DNA from: Paenibacillus eucommiae
Lineage (GTDB): Bacteria; Bacillota; Bacilli; Paenibacillales; NBRC-103111
DNA: 64,000 nucleotides
Reading direction: 5' to 3'
NCBI RefSeq assembly: GCF_017874215.1
Contig: NZ_JAGGLB010000028.1
Span: forward strand, 62,001 to 126,000
A program made the position numbers and the translations under genes. Position 1 is the first letter of the stretch; each line of letters starts with the position of its first letter. The notes under the pieces were generated by a model. That model did no database searches, was not told the origin of the DNA, and saw only the letters and a list, made by a program, of their open reading frames with translations. This document shows positions 1 through 7,901 of this stretch, one piece after another.

Positions 1-225
1 ACAGCTATGCGCATCGGCTATGGCTTTCGTTTTGGCCCGCTTGAAATGTGTGACCGCTTCGGACTCGATTCTGTACAAGCTGCGCTGGAGGAAATGTTCC
101 GTGAATTTGGCGACATCAAATATCGTCCATCTCATCTGCTTAAGCAAATGGTACGGGCTGGTCATCTTGGTGTCAAAACGGGAGAGGGCTTCTTTCGTTA
201 CGATGAGGACGGTGATCGGCTATGA
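1..225 (+). CDS. 3-hydroxyacyl-CoA dehydrogenase, C-terminal end (5' truncated by window)
   Basis: The frame is open from base 1 and ends at a TGA, so only the last 74 residues are in the window. The visible part matches the C-terminal helical domain of 3-hydroxyacyl-CoA (3-hydroxybutyryl-CoA) dehydrogenases: a GPLEMCDRFGLD segment, the KYRPSHLLKQMV motif and the closing GVKTGEGFFRYD motif. That domain dimerises and helps bind the acyl-CoA; the NAD-binding Rossmann half lies outside the window. The stop overlaps the ackA start by four bases (ATGA), so the two genes are translationally coupled. This suggests a fatty-acid or butyrate-type acyl-CoA pathway feeding an acyl-phosphate kinase. The exact substrate cannot be read from this fragment. 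Confidence 0.85.
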   Translation, partial: TAMRIGYGFRFGPLEMCDRFGLDSVQAALEEMFREFGDIKYRPSHLLKQMVRAGHLGVKTGEGFFRYDEDGDRL

Positions 226-1451
226 GAATTCTAGTTATCAATGCAGGAAGCTCGTCACTCAAATATCAACTGTTTGATATGGCGAATGAAACTGTTCTGG
301 CTAAAGGTAAGGTAGAGAGAATCGGGATGGATACAGCCATTCTGACCCATGAGCCGGATAGTAAACCGGAAGTCCGTGAAGTAAGCGAAATTCTTGATCA
401 CACAACGGCTATTCGCAGAGTGCTGGATATGCTTGTTCATCCCAGGGATGGATTGCTGCGGGTAATCTCAGAAATTGATGCAGTCGGTCACAGGGTGGTT
501 CACGGAGGAGAAGCCTTTAAAGGCTCTGTGCTTGTAGATAGTGAAGTGAAGCGGGAAATCAAGAAACTTTTTGACCTTGCTCCGCTTCATAATCCTGCCC
601 ATATATTGGGCATTGAGGCTGTAGAGACCAATATGCCGCATGTACCGCAGGTTGTTGTTTTTGATACTGCGTTTCATCAAACGATGCCTCCGGCTGCTTA
701 CTTATATCCGGTTCCAATGGCCTTCTACCGCAAACATAAGGTGCGCCGTTATGGCTTTCATGGAACTTCCCATCAGTATGTCAGCGAGCGGGCTGCCGCT
801 TTTCTGGGGCGGTCACTTGAGCAGCTCAAGATTATTACCTGTCACATAGGAAATGGTGCGAGCCTGAGTGCCGTTATGGGTGGTAAATCGGTGGATACCA
901 GTATGGGGATGACTCCATTGGAGGGACTGATGATGGGGACGCGCAGCGGCGATCTTGACCCCGCTATCGTTCCTTATGCCATGGGCAAGGAGGACTTAAC
1001 GATCGGAGAGGTTAACTCCATGCTTAACAGACACAGCGGCCTGCTGGCGATCTCAGGAACAAGCAGCGATATGCGGGAAATTGAAGAAGCAAAAGCAGCC
1101 GGAGATAAACAGGCGACCCTGGCGTTTGATATGTTTGAGTACCGCTTGCGGAAATATATCGGAGCTTACGCCGCGGCAATGGATGGCGTGGATGTGCTCG
1201 TGTTCACAGCAGGAATTGGGGAAAATTCCGAGCTGCTGCGCCGTTCAGTATGCGAACGCTTAACCTTTCTTGGCATTGATCTAGATGAAGAGCTTAACCG
1301 TACTGGCAGTGGGACGGAGCGAACCATTTCACGACCGGGCTCAAGAGTCGAGGTGCTGGTTATTCCAACGAATGAAGAGTGGATGATCGCAAGAGACACT
1401 TATGTCCTCGTAAAGGAAAGGGGATTGTTGAAGCCGAATGTTGTACAATAA
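222..1451 (+). CDS. ackA: acetate kinase
   Basis: The protein has 409 residues, close to the usual ~400 for acetate kinases. It opens with the family motif MRILVINAGSSSLKYQ and carries the second signature TCHIGNGASLSAV with the GMTPLEGLMMGTRSGDLDP stretch, plus the adenine-binding FTAGIGENS motif near the C-terminus. Acetate kinase interconverts acetyl phosphate and ATP with acetate in the cytosol. The start overlaps the stop of the upstream acyl-CoA dehydrogenase, so it is the distal gene of an operon that begins outside the window. Because the neighbour handles acyl-CoA, a butyrate or propionate kinase activity was considered. Length and motifs favour the acetate-kinase branch, while true substrate preference is inferred from family only. 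Confidence 0.93.
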   Translation: MRILVINAGSSSLKYQLFDMANETVLAKGKVERIGMDTAILTHEPDSKPEVREVSEILDHTTAIRRVLDMLVHPRDGLLRVISEIDAVGHRVVHGGEAFKGSVLVDSEVKREIKKLFDLAPLHNPAHILGIEAVETNMPHVPQVVVFDTAFHQTMPPAAYLYPVPMAFYRKHKVRRYGFHGTSHQYVSERAAAFLGRSLEQLKIITCHIGNGASLSAVMGGKSVDTSMGMTPLEGLMMGTRSGDLDPAIVPYAMGKEDLTIGEVNSMLNRHSGLLAISGTSSDMREIEEAKAAGDKQATLAFDMFEYRLRKYIGAYAAAMDGVDVLVFTAGIGENSELLRRSVCERLTFLGIDLDEELNRTGSGTERTISRPGSRVEVLVIPTNEEWMIARDTYVLVKERGLLKPNVVQ

Positions 1452-1495
1452 GAGGAATATTATGAATTCCAATTCCATTACGGGGGGAAATCCAT

Positions 1496-2791
1496 TTGAG
1501 CACTAAAAGTACAATCGGAGAAGTGAAGCATCATTTAGGTGAATCCGTGACGATCGGCTGCTGGCTGAACAAGAAAAGATCCAGCGGAAAAATCCAATTT
1601 TTACAGCTTCGGGACGGTTCAGGCTATGTGCAGGGCGTTGTCGTTAAAAGCGAGGTTAGCAGCGAAGTATGGGAAGCCGCGAATGCGCTGACGCAGGAAA
1701 GCTCGCTATACATTACTGGAAAGGTAAAGGAAGATACCCGCAGCAAGGGTGGCTTTGAGCTTGATGTTGAACATATCGAGATTATTCAAATAACAGAAGA
1801 CTATCCGATTACGCCTAAAGAGCATGGCGTTGATTTCTTGATGGATCATCGTCATCTATGGATTCGCAGTCCTCGTCAGCGTGCTGTTCTGGTTATCCGT
1901 GCGCAAATCATTCAGGCTGTTCAGCAGTTTTTTAATGAAAGAGGCTTTCATCTGGTAGATCCCCCAATTTTGACGCCTTCCTCCTGTGAGGGAACGACCA
2001 ATTTATTTCATACCAAATATTTTGACGAGGATGCTTTTTTAACTCAGAGCGGTCAGCTTTACATGGAAGCGGCAGCTATGGCACTAGGGAAGGTGTATTC
2101 ATTCGGTCCAACCTTTCGTGCAGAGAAATCGAAAACTCGCCGGCATTTAATCGAATTCTGGATGATAGAGCCTGAGATGGCTTTTATAGATCATGAGGAG
2201 AGTTTGCAGATTCAAGAGCAATTTGTCGCTTACATTGTGCAAAATGTGCTTACGCATTGTCGGGCGGAACTGGAGGTTCTTGAAAGGGATACGGATAAAC
2301 TGGCTAAGGTTGCAGGTGCGTTCCCGAGAATCTCGTATGATAAAGCGGTGGAGCTGCTGAAAGAAAAGGGCTTTGAATTTGAATGGGGAGAAGATTTCGG
2401 CGCTCCTCATGAAACAGTAATTGCTGAGCAGTATGAAACGCCTGTGTTTATTACCCACTATCCGACTGCACTCAAGTCCTTCTACATGAAGCCAGATCCT
2501 AATCGGCCGGAGGTGGTGCTTTGTGCGGACATGATCGCGCCAGAAGGCTATGGAGAAATTATTGGGGGCAGTCAGCGCATTGATGACCCACAGCTAATGG
2601 AGCAGCGATTCCAAGAGCATGAGCTCTCAAAGGAAGCCTATCAATGGTATTTGGATCTGCGTAAATATGGCACCGTGCCACATTCCGGATTCGGCCTCGG
2701 GCTTGAGCGTACCGTTTCCTGGATTTGCGGCTTGGAGCATGTGCGCGAGACGATTCCGTTTCCAAGACTGCTTTACCGCCTTTACCCTTAA
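1496..2791 (+). CDS. asnS: asparaginyl-tRNA synthetase
   Basis: The protein has 431 residues, the normal size for bacterial AsnRS. The N-terminal ~100 residues form the OB-fold anticodon-binding domain (GCWLNKKRSSGKIQFLQLRDG). The class II catalytic domain follows, with motif 2 FRAEKSKTRRHLIEFWMIEPE and motif 3 GFGLGLERTVSW ending in RETIPFPR. It charges tRNA-Asn in the cytosol. The start is a TTG at 1496 preceded by a strong GGGGGGAAA ribosome binding site; no ATG sits nearby in frame. The stop is directly followed by the dnaD reading frame. The asnS-dnaD order is the one known from Bacillus, but the third gene of that group, nth, lies some 22 kb away here. Confidence 0.95.
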   Translation: MSTKSTIGEVKHHLGESVTIGCWLNKKRSSGKIQFLQLRDGSGYVQGVVVKSEVSSEVWEAANALTQESSLYITGKVKEDTRSKGGFELDVEHIEIIQITEDYPITPKEHGVDFLMDHRHLWIRSPRQRAVLVIRAQIIQAVQQFFNERGFHLVDPPILTPSSCEGTTNLFHTKYFDEDAFLTQSGQLYMEAAAMALGKVYSFGPTFRAEKSKTRRHLIEFWMIEPEMAFIDHEESLQIQEQFVAYIVQNVLTHCRAELEVLERDTDKLAKVAGAFPRISYDKAVELLKEKGFEFEWGEDFGAPHETVIAEQYETPVFITHYPTALKSFYMKPDPNRPEVVLCADMIAPEGYGEIIGGSQRIDDPQLMEQRFQEHELSKEAYQWYLDLRKYGTVPHSGFGLGLERTVSWICGLEHVRETIPFPRLLYRLYP

Positions 2792-2845
2792 ATGTTAACT
2801 GAGCAGAGAGAGAAGACAGAAGGAAGTAGAGAGGGGAGAGCGGGA

Positions 2846-3523
2846 ATGAAAACAACAAGCATAGAGCAGAAGCATGAGCAAGCACTACTACAGGCAGCTA
2901 TGAAGGAAGGGACTGTGGCGGTTCCTACGCTGCTTTTAAAATATTACAAGAGACTAAAGCTTAGCGAGCTTGAGGCCATGATTCTCATCCAGCTTATTGC
3001 TTTTCTCGATAAAGTGAAAAATGATTTTCCAACAATCGAAGAAATTCAAGCGCTAATGTCAGCGGCGCCAGAGCAGGTTATTGCTGGCATACAGAGGCTG
3101 CTGAAGGAAAAGTTTATTTCTATAGATGAAGATATCGATGAGATATCGGGTATCCAGTATGAAAGGTACAACCTGGATCCACTGTATACTAAGCTGGCCG
3201 CTGCTTATTTAGAGGAGCAGGCAGCTAAGCGAATACGTCCAAGTAAAACCATTCATGCTGATAAAGGCAAGGATATCTTTTCAATTATTGAGAAGGAATT
3301 TGCCAGGCCTCTTACACCAATGGAGCTTGAAGGCATTAGCAGCTGGCTGGACAAAGATAATTATCGGGAAGAACTGATATTGGCAGCTTTGAAAGAAGCT
3401 GTATTCGCCGGTAAAGTACACTTTCGCTACATGGACCGTATCCTGCTGGAATGGAGCAGAAACCGGGTTGCTACGGTCGAACAGGCCAAAGAGTTTACAC
3501 AGCGGTTCCGCAATTCCCGATAA
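2846..3523 (+). CDS. dnaD: DnaD-family replication initiation protein
   Basis: The protein resembles DnaD, the primosome protein that helps load the replicative helicase with DnaB and DnaI in Firmicutes. Residues ~20-115 look like the winged-helix N-terminal oligomerisation domain. Residues ~140-215 look like the C-terminal DNA-binding domain, with FSIIEKEFARPLTPME and the conserved YMDRILLEW motif. The frame stays open back to an ATG at 2792 immediately after the asnS stop, but the ATG at 2846 has a far better ribosome binding site (GAGGGGAG, 7-nt spacing), so I place the start there (225 residues). It probably shares the asnS transcript. The hairpin at 3578-3620 would end that transcript. 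Confidence 0.88.
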   Translation: MKTTSIEQKHEQALLQAAMKEGTVAVPTLLLKYYKRLKLSELEAMILIQLIAFLDKVKNDFPTIEEIQALMSAAPEQVIAGIQRLLKEKFISIDEDIDEISGIQYERYNLDPLYTKLAAAYLEEQAAKRIRPSKTIHADKGKDIFSIIEKEFARPLTPMELEGISSWLDKDNYREELILAALKEAVFAGKVHFRYMDRILLEWSRNRVATVEQAKEFTQRFRNSR

Positions 3524-3577
3524 AATTGGCTGGATGACAGCAAACACGAGATAACAATCTGAAAAAGATTTGAAAAT

Positions 3578-3625
3578 AACAAGCGCCCCTAGTTTCTTGC
3601 GAGGAACTTAGGCGCTTGTTGTTTG
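3578..3625 (+). terminator. hairpin terminator after dnaD
   Basis: AACAAGCGCC at 3578-3587 pairs exactly with GGCGCTTGTT at 3611-3620. The loop side adds a second imperfect pairing (CCTAGTTTCTT with GAGGAACTTAGG). The downstream T content is modest (GTTTGTGATT), so termination may be partial. Confidence 0.6.
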
Positions 3626-3689
3626 TGATTGTGAGGCTGAACGGGTTACTGGTAAGGGAACATTCCATATTCTCGGCCCTTACAGCGGA

Positions 3690-3925
3690 CACGATTGCCC
3701 CTGCCAACGCACACAACCTAGAGGAGCTGGTGCTTTAACGATGTTTTTCATCGCTAAAAGTATCAGGTGCTCTCCACAACCTTGGTTAGCGATGTTTTTC
3801 ATCGTTAAATCCCTGTTATTCAACTTGAGTGGGCCATCCGACCTCTTTTAACGATGAATCATCATTAACGTGCGGATTGACCTGGAAAGGACTTGCTTTA
3901 ACGATGAAAAACATCGTTAAGTGAA
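3690..3925 (-). repeat. iteron cluster I (four 25-nt hairpin repeats, reverse orientation)
   Basis: Four copies of the hairpin TTTAACGATG - 5 nt - CATCGTTAAA lie at 3734-3758, 3785-3809, 3847-3870 and 3897-3921. The loop is five T or five A in three copies and AAT in one. Read on the minus strand, the spacers match those of the plus-strand clusters near 16.3, 30.7 and 58.9 kb (for example the CCAGGTCAATC and AGGTTGTGGAGA stretches), so this is a reversed copy of the same unit. The bases 3690-3716, GCCCCTGCCAACGCACACAA, match on the reverse strand the start of the next module at 16537-16560. The cloverleaf module itself is missing beyond that point. No gene is encoded here. Confidence 0.8.
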
Positions 3926-4028
3926 GCACACCACACACACTCAAACCCTTTACCGGTGTAATACTCAACATAATCAAAGTAGTCACTCCAGATTTCCACT
4001 CAACACATATACATTCCAGTAAGTTCAC

Positions 4029-4066
4029 AAAAAAGACCGCTCATGATGCATGAAGGAGCGGTCTTT
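4029..4066 (-). terminator. terminator of the mtnWXB operon
   Basis: AAAGACCGCTC (4032-4042) pairs perfectly with GAGCGGTCTTT (4056-4066) around a 13-nt loop. Read on the minus strand the stem is followed by a run of T (the A run at 4029-4034), which is the layout of an intrinsic terminator for transcripts coming from mtnB. It lies about 180 nt past the mtnB stop. In the plus direction the T stretch is only CTTT, so it may work weakly both ways. Confidence 0.82.
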
Positions 4067-4248
4067 CTAAACCTATAAGAAAGCTTGAATGCATAATACC
4101 GATAAAGTAGTCACTATCCCTTTCCATCAGGAAAGAAAAGTCTGCAGGCTGTCCCTTTGAGTTTAGGGTATTCATCACTCGGAAGAAGCCATAGCTGACT
4201 TAGCACCGTTATCAACACACGCCTCAAAAGGACGCAGCAGCAAGATGC
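4067..4248. other. 3' region of mtnB with a possible decayed repeat remnant
   Basis: No gene was found here. The pieces CAGGCTGTCCCTTTGAG near 4152-4168 and CACGCCTCAAAAGGACGC near 4219-4236 resemble the two outer ends of the cloverleaf repeat module seen at 16.5, 35.3, 53.0 and 59.1 kb (GGCTGTCCGTTTGAG and CACGCACCTCAAAGGA). The stretch may be a copy that has lost its centre. The match is short and could be chance. Confidence 0.35.
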
Positions 4249-4899
4249 TTATTTAGACGAAGGGTTCAGCAAATTCCAGCGATACACATATTCGAACAAA
4301 TATTCAAATGCCTCCAAGTGACGTTTGGCCTCAAAGGAGTTAGCTCCCCACGCATAAATGCCATGCTTTCTTAGCACGATACCAGGAATTTTGGGCTGCA
4401 GGGCGCCTTCAACTAGTGCTGCAATCCGAGGTATTTCCGCATAATTAGGCAGGATCGGAATTTCAATATGAGCATCCTCCTCCCAGATGTTAAAGCCTTT
4501 GATCAATTCTACACCATCTACGGGAATATGCCCCTTACTCCAGTAAAGCTCCGAAACTATATTATTAAACACAGTATGAACGTGAAAAATTGCGCCAGCA
4601 CCCGTCAAACGGTATATTTCCGAGTGAATCAGCGTCTCTGCAGAAGGCTTAAGCGCTGTGGCTTCTGTAGGAAGGCCTTTCTCATTTACGAGCAGAAAAT
4701 CCTCCGGGGTTTCTACAGATTTGTCTTTACCACTTGAGGTTATAGCAAAGGTAAAGGATTCAGGATCAAAGCCGCCAACGCGAACGGAGAGGTTGCCGCT
4801 AGTAGCTGGAAACCAGCCTTTTGCTGCAAAGCCTGCTTTGATGCTGCGCAGCTCGGCAAAAGCCCGCTGCTTATCTTCCAAACGTATAGGTTCAGTCAT
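4249..4899 (-). CDS. mtnB: methylthioribulose-1-phosphate dehydratase
   Basis: The protein has 216 residues and the class II aldolase/MtnB fold. In methionine salvage it dehydrates methylthioribulose-1-phosphate to the diketo compound used by MtnW. The expected zinc ligands are visible: the HxH pair in FHVHT (H106, H108) and a later histidine in RKHGIYAW (H179). The N-terminal PATSGNLSVR and TSSGKDK motifs are those of the phosphate site. Its start overlaps the end of mtnX by 8 bases, so it is the last gene of mtnW-mtnX-mtnB. L-fuculose or ribulose phosphate epimerases share the fold, but the neighbours settle the assignment. mtnD, mtnA and mtnK are not in the window. Confidence 0.93.
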   Translation of the reverse strand: MTEPIRLEDKQRAFAELRSIKAGFAAKGWFPATSGNLSVRVGGFDPESFTFAITSSGKDKSVETPEDFLLVNEKGLPTEATALKPSAETLIHSEIYRLTGAGAIFHVHTVFNNIVSELYWSKGHIPVDGVELIKGFNIWEEDAHIEIPILPNYAEIPRIAALVEGALQPKIPGIVLRKHGIYAWGANSFEAKRHLEAFEYLFEYVYRWNLLNPSSK

Positions 4900-5563
4900 T
4901 GTAGTTCATTTGCTCCAATCTATCGATAATGTCAAAGAAGGTTTCGAAAGGTGTGAAAGGAAGCCCCAGTTCATCGCAAAGTCCGATCAGATGGGATCTG
5001 GCAAAAATCGTTTCAACCAGCTGTGCTCCAGCAAAATCAGTAACGCTATCTCCGATTAAAATACGCTTATACTGCTCGCTGTCGTAGGATCGGATAATCG
5101 TTGTTTTGCACATGCCGCATTCGTTGTGACAATGCTCGTCACAGGGGTGAGGCCAGAGAATTTCTATCGTTTCTCCGTCAAAAGAGCTGGAGTTGCAGTA
5201 AATATTTTCTGCTTTAATATCAAAGGGAGCCAGCAGCGGGTAAACAAAAAAATCAATGCCCCCGCTGGTTACCAGCAGTTTGATATCATTAAGCTTGCAA
5301 TAATCGATAAAATCACTAAAGCCATCGCGAATAACAGCATTATGAATGGAATAGCTAACGATCTCTTCTCTGAGAGAGGAAGGAAGTAGGGCGAACATAT
5401 CACCTACACCTTTACGCACGGATACCTTTTTGCTGAGAACCTGATCCACAATTCCCTGCCAGCCTGGCGGGTCAAAGTGCTTCATAATAGCTACAATATT
5501 ATCACTAAGGGTAATTGTGCCATCAAAGTCGCAAAAAATAACAGAAGGCTTGCGTGCTGACAT
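4892..5563 (-). CDS. mtnX: 2-hydroxy-3-keto-5-methylthiopentenyl-1-phosphate phosphatase
   Basis: The protein is a 223-residue HAD-superfamily phosphatase. The nucleophile motif is FCDFDGTIT (D12, D14). Later motifs include LVTSGGIDFF and the metal-binding IGDSVTDFAGA. A cysteine-rich stretch (HPCDEHCHNECGMC) lies in the middle, as in Bacillus MtnX. The enzyme removes phosphate from the product of MtnW to give the acireductone that MtnD oxidises. It starts one base after the mtnW stop and overlaps mtnB, so the three are read as a unit. Confidence 0.92.
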   Translation of the reverse strand: MSARKPSVIFCDFDGTITLSDNIVAIMKHFDPPGWQGIVDQVLSKKVSVRKGVGDMFALLPSSLREEIVSYSIHNAVIRDGFSDFIDYCKLNDIKLLVTSGGIDFFVYPLLAPFDIKAENIYCNSSSFDGETIEILWPHPCDEHCHNECGMCKTTIIRSYDSEQYKRILIGDSVTDFAGAQLVETIFARSHLIGLCDELGLPFTPFETFFDIIDRLEQMNYND

Positions 5564-5564
5564 G

Positions 5565-6839
5565 TTAATCTTTAACCCCCCAGGTTTCTATAGCAATCTG
5601 CAGCTCCTTATGCGTGCTGGCGTACTCCCGAAGAGGAATCTGCCGCTGGCTCGCTTCAATAGCTTGTCTAAATGCTTGACCGCCAGCAATTGTACCTAAT
5701 GGGTGCCCATGGATACCTCCGCCTGCATTGACAACGACTTCTTCTCCGAAATCACGCAGGATGTGAGGGACAAGGCCCGGATGGATGCCAGCGGATGGAA
5801 CCGGGAAACTTGGCGCAAGCTGTGACTTTTCTCCATCTGAAGCGTACAAGTAATCTTTGTTCAAATCAGTCGTAAGCAGCATGTGCTTAATAGCTAAATT
5901 TTCTTCGAGCGGCATAACAACCGATCCATACGGAGAAGGGAACAGGACCAGATCGGCACCAGCCAGCCTCATCAGCTTGCCCAGCAAAACTGAGGCAGTA
6001 ATACCGTAATGTGGAGATGGATAAAAAGCCCCGGCCATTGCGGGATGAGCCATAATCGGGACGTTGATTTCCGGATCAGAGCTAAGCTCGTGAAGCACGT
6101 CAAAGCCATAGGCAAGCACATTGAAAAGGATGGCGTTGGCCCCGGCCCGGATCGCCTTCTTGGCCTGTTCAGCCAGCTTTGAGGTAGGTCCGGTTATGTT
6201 GACTGCATAGAGCAGCTTTTGACCGGTTTCCTGACTTGCTTTAGCAGCGGCTTCCATACATACTTCAATTCGCTTCTCAAGCGGCGTAAGTGGATTCTCG
6301 AACAGGATCTCATCATCCTTAATCAGGTCTACGCCCCCAGCTGCCTGCAAATAAAACTGCTCTCGCAGCGCTGGCAGCTCATAGCCTACAACGGATTTAA
6401 ATATACTCATCAGCAGCGGACGGTCGTGAACACCCAGCAAGTTGCGAATTCCTTGTATGCCGAATTTAGGACCTGGGAAGGACGAAAGGAAATCGGAGGA
6501 GAAGGAGAGATCTGTGAGCTTGATTCTTCCATCCATCGAAAGCTTGCCAAATATAGTAACGAGCAGTGCGGGGATATCGCGGCTGAAATTGACATCGGGA
6601 TATGCAATGCTGATGTCCGCATACCGGTCTGCAGAACTTTCCCCATTCACAGGCTCATGTACAATCACTGAAATAACTTTTCCCAAATGCTTTTCCATTT
6701 GCGCTTTCTGCGCTTCGGGCAGCTCAGTCCAGCTTCCTACGGTTAGACCAACTGCGATCCCGTTTGCTTTTTTGGTAAAATCGGCTTTTTCGTCGTAGCA
6801 GCGATAAGTTGCTAGGCAGTATGCATTCAAATAAGTCAC
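5565..6839 (-). CDS. mtnW: 2,3-diketo-5-methylthiopentyl-1-phosphate enolase (RuBisCO-like protein)
   Basis: The protein has 424 residues and the form IV RuBisCO fold. It keeps the metal-site motif DLIKDDEI (K174 as the carbamylation site, D176, E177) and the phosphate-binding GGGIHGHPLG near the C-terminus. True RuBisCO catalytic-loop sequence is absent, so it is the methionine-salvage enolase and does not fix carbon. The start is a GTG at 6839 with only a weak purine-rich ribosome binding site (AAAGAAAAGCAG). Of its pathway partners mtnX and mtnB follow directly; mtnE and mtnU lie 4-5 kb upstream beyond proBAC. In Bacillus the orthologous operon is under S-box control, but only ~130 AT-rich bases separate mtnW from proC and no S-box fits there. 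Confidence 0.93.
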   Translation of the reverse strand: MTYLNAYCLATYRCYDEKADFTKKANGIAVGLTVGSWTELPEAQKAQMEKHLGKVISVIVHEPVNGESSADRYADISIAYPDVNFSRDIPALLVTIFGKLSMDGRIKLTDLSFSSDFLSSFPGPKFGIQGIRNLLGVHDRPLLMSIFKSVVGYELPALREQFYLQAAGGVDLIKDDEILFENPLTPLEKRIEVCMEAAAKASQETGQKLLYAVNITGPTSKLAEQAKKAIRAGANAILFNVLAYGFDVLHELSSDPEINVPIMAHPAMAGAFYPSPHYGITASVLLGKLMRLAGADLVLFPSPYGSVVMPLEENLAIKHMLLTTDLNKDYLYASDGEKSQLAPSFPVPSAGIHPGLVPHILRDFGEEVVVNAGGGIHGHPLGTIAGGQAFRQAIEASQRQIPLREYASTHKELQIAIETWGVKD

Positions 6840-6968
6840 CTGCTTTTCTTTGATCGTTTTGAAACATATGTTAAACGATATATTGTTAAAAGATACAATT
6901 TAATAATTATATTTTTAAAAGTTACAAGGTTAGAAGATATAAATTTGTTATTCCATTATAATCCTGGA
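6840..6968 (-). promoter_or_regulatory. AT-rich leader of mtnWXB with a candidate -10
   Basis: The spacer between proC and mtnW is very AT-rich and contains a TATAAT on the minus strand at 6911-6906, which would give a leader of about 60 nt. The matching -35 region is poor. No terminator hairpin is visible after proC, so read-through from proBAC is possible. The space is too short for an S-box aptamer plus terminator. Confidence 0.35.
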
Positions 6969-7826
6969 TTAGTCTTGCTTAGCTGTGATGATTTGCTCGC
7001 CCATTTGCTTAGCGCGTTCTGCTGAGCTAGTTACGGCAGTAACAACGCCCTCTTTAAACTGATAACGGTCCAAAGCTTCAATAGCTGCTTGCGTAGCTCC
7101 ACCAGGCGAAGTTACTTTCCGGCGAAGCTCAGCTGGATCTTCTTGTGTTTGCTGAACCATGTGCGCTGCTCCAAGTAAAGTTTGGATAGTTAATTTCCGT
7201 GCTTCTTGCTCCGGTAATCCGCCTTCTACAGCAGCATGAATCATTGCTTCAATAAAATAATATACGTATGCGGGTCCGCTGCCGGATAAGCCGGTTACGA
7301 TTTCCAGCTTTGCTTCTTCTACGATCGTAACGATACCAACAGCTTCGAACATCTGGATGACCAGCTGGCGGTAAGCCTCCCCAACGCTGGCAGAAAAGCT
7401 GATTCCCGTCGCCCCTAGGCCTATAGTGCTCGAAGTATTTGGCATCGTGCGGGCAATAGGCATGCGGGAGCCTAATAAAGTCTCCATTTTCTCAATGGAA
7501 AGTCCGGCAATAACAGATATGAGCAGCTGGCGTTCATTTAACAGCACCTTAAGCTCTTGAAAAGCTGTGACAGCATCCTTTGGCTTCATACAGACAACAA
7601 CGACATCTGCTTGGCTGATGTAAGCTTCACGCTGGGAAGTATCTGAGGATACATGAACGCCATATTGTTTGTGAATGCGATCCAGCTTAGCCTGATCCGA
7701 GCGATTCATTACGTAAAGCTGCTCGGGCTGGGTTATATTGCGCTCAATGAGGCCGCGGAATAAAGCTTCCGCCATGGAACCGGCGCCAACGAAGGCAATG
7801 CGTTTTTGAGCTATAGAAGAAGTCAT
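6969..7826 (-). CDS. proC: pyrroline-5-carboxylate reductase
   Basis: The protein has 285 residues. The N-terminal Rossmann motif is FVGAGSMAEALFRG (about residues 12-25), and the C-terminal domain carries the family signature with GSGPAYVYYFIEA and the TSPGGATQAAIEAL motif. It performs the NAD(P)H-dependent last step of proline synthesis. The start ATG has a good AGGAGG site at 6-nt spacing. It follows proA after 75 bases with no terminator between, so it is most likely the third gene of the T-box-controlled proBAC operon. Confidence 0.95.
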   Translation of the reverse strand: MTSSIAQKRIAFVGAGSMAEALFRGLIERNITQPEQLYVMNRSDQAKLDRIHKQYGVHVSSDTSQREAYISQADVVVVCMKPKDAVTAFQELKVLLNERQLLISVIAGLSIEKMETLLGSRMPIARTMPNTSSTIGLGATGISFSASVGEAYRQLVIQMFEAVGIVTIVEEAKLEIVTGLSGSGPAYVYYFIEAMIHAAVEGGLPEQEARKLTIQTLLGAAHMVQQTQEDPAELRRKVTSPGGATQAAIEALDRYQFKEGVVTAVTSSAERAKQMGEQIITAKQD

Positions 7827-7901
7827 AAGTGCCTCCTGATTGATTTAAATGAAATCTAAATGAAATGATCTTAGAGCAAGTATATGGCTGATTTTTATAA
7901 A

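Noticed and set aside
5565..6839. RuBisCO large subunit and carbon fixation
   Set aside because: The protein is a form IV RuBisCO-like enolase with mtnX and mtnB in the same operon; no small subunit or phosphoribulokinase is present.
6840..6968. S-box riboswitch before mtnW
   Set aside because: The spacer is only ~130 nt, AT-rich, and has no hairpin terminator or recognisable aptamer stems.
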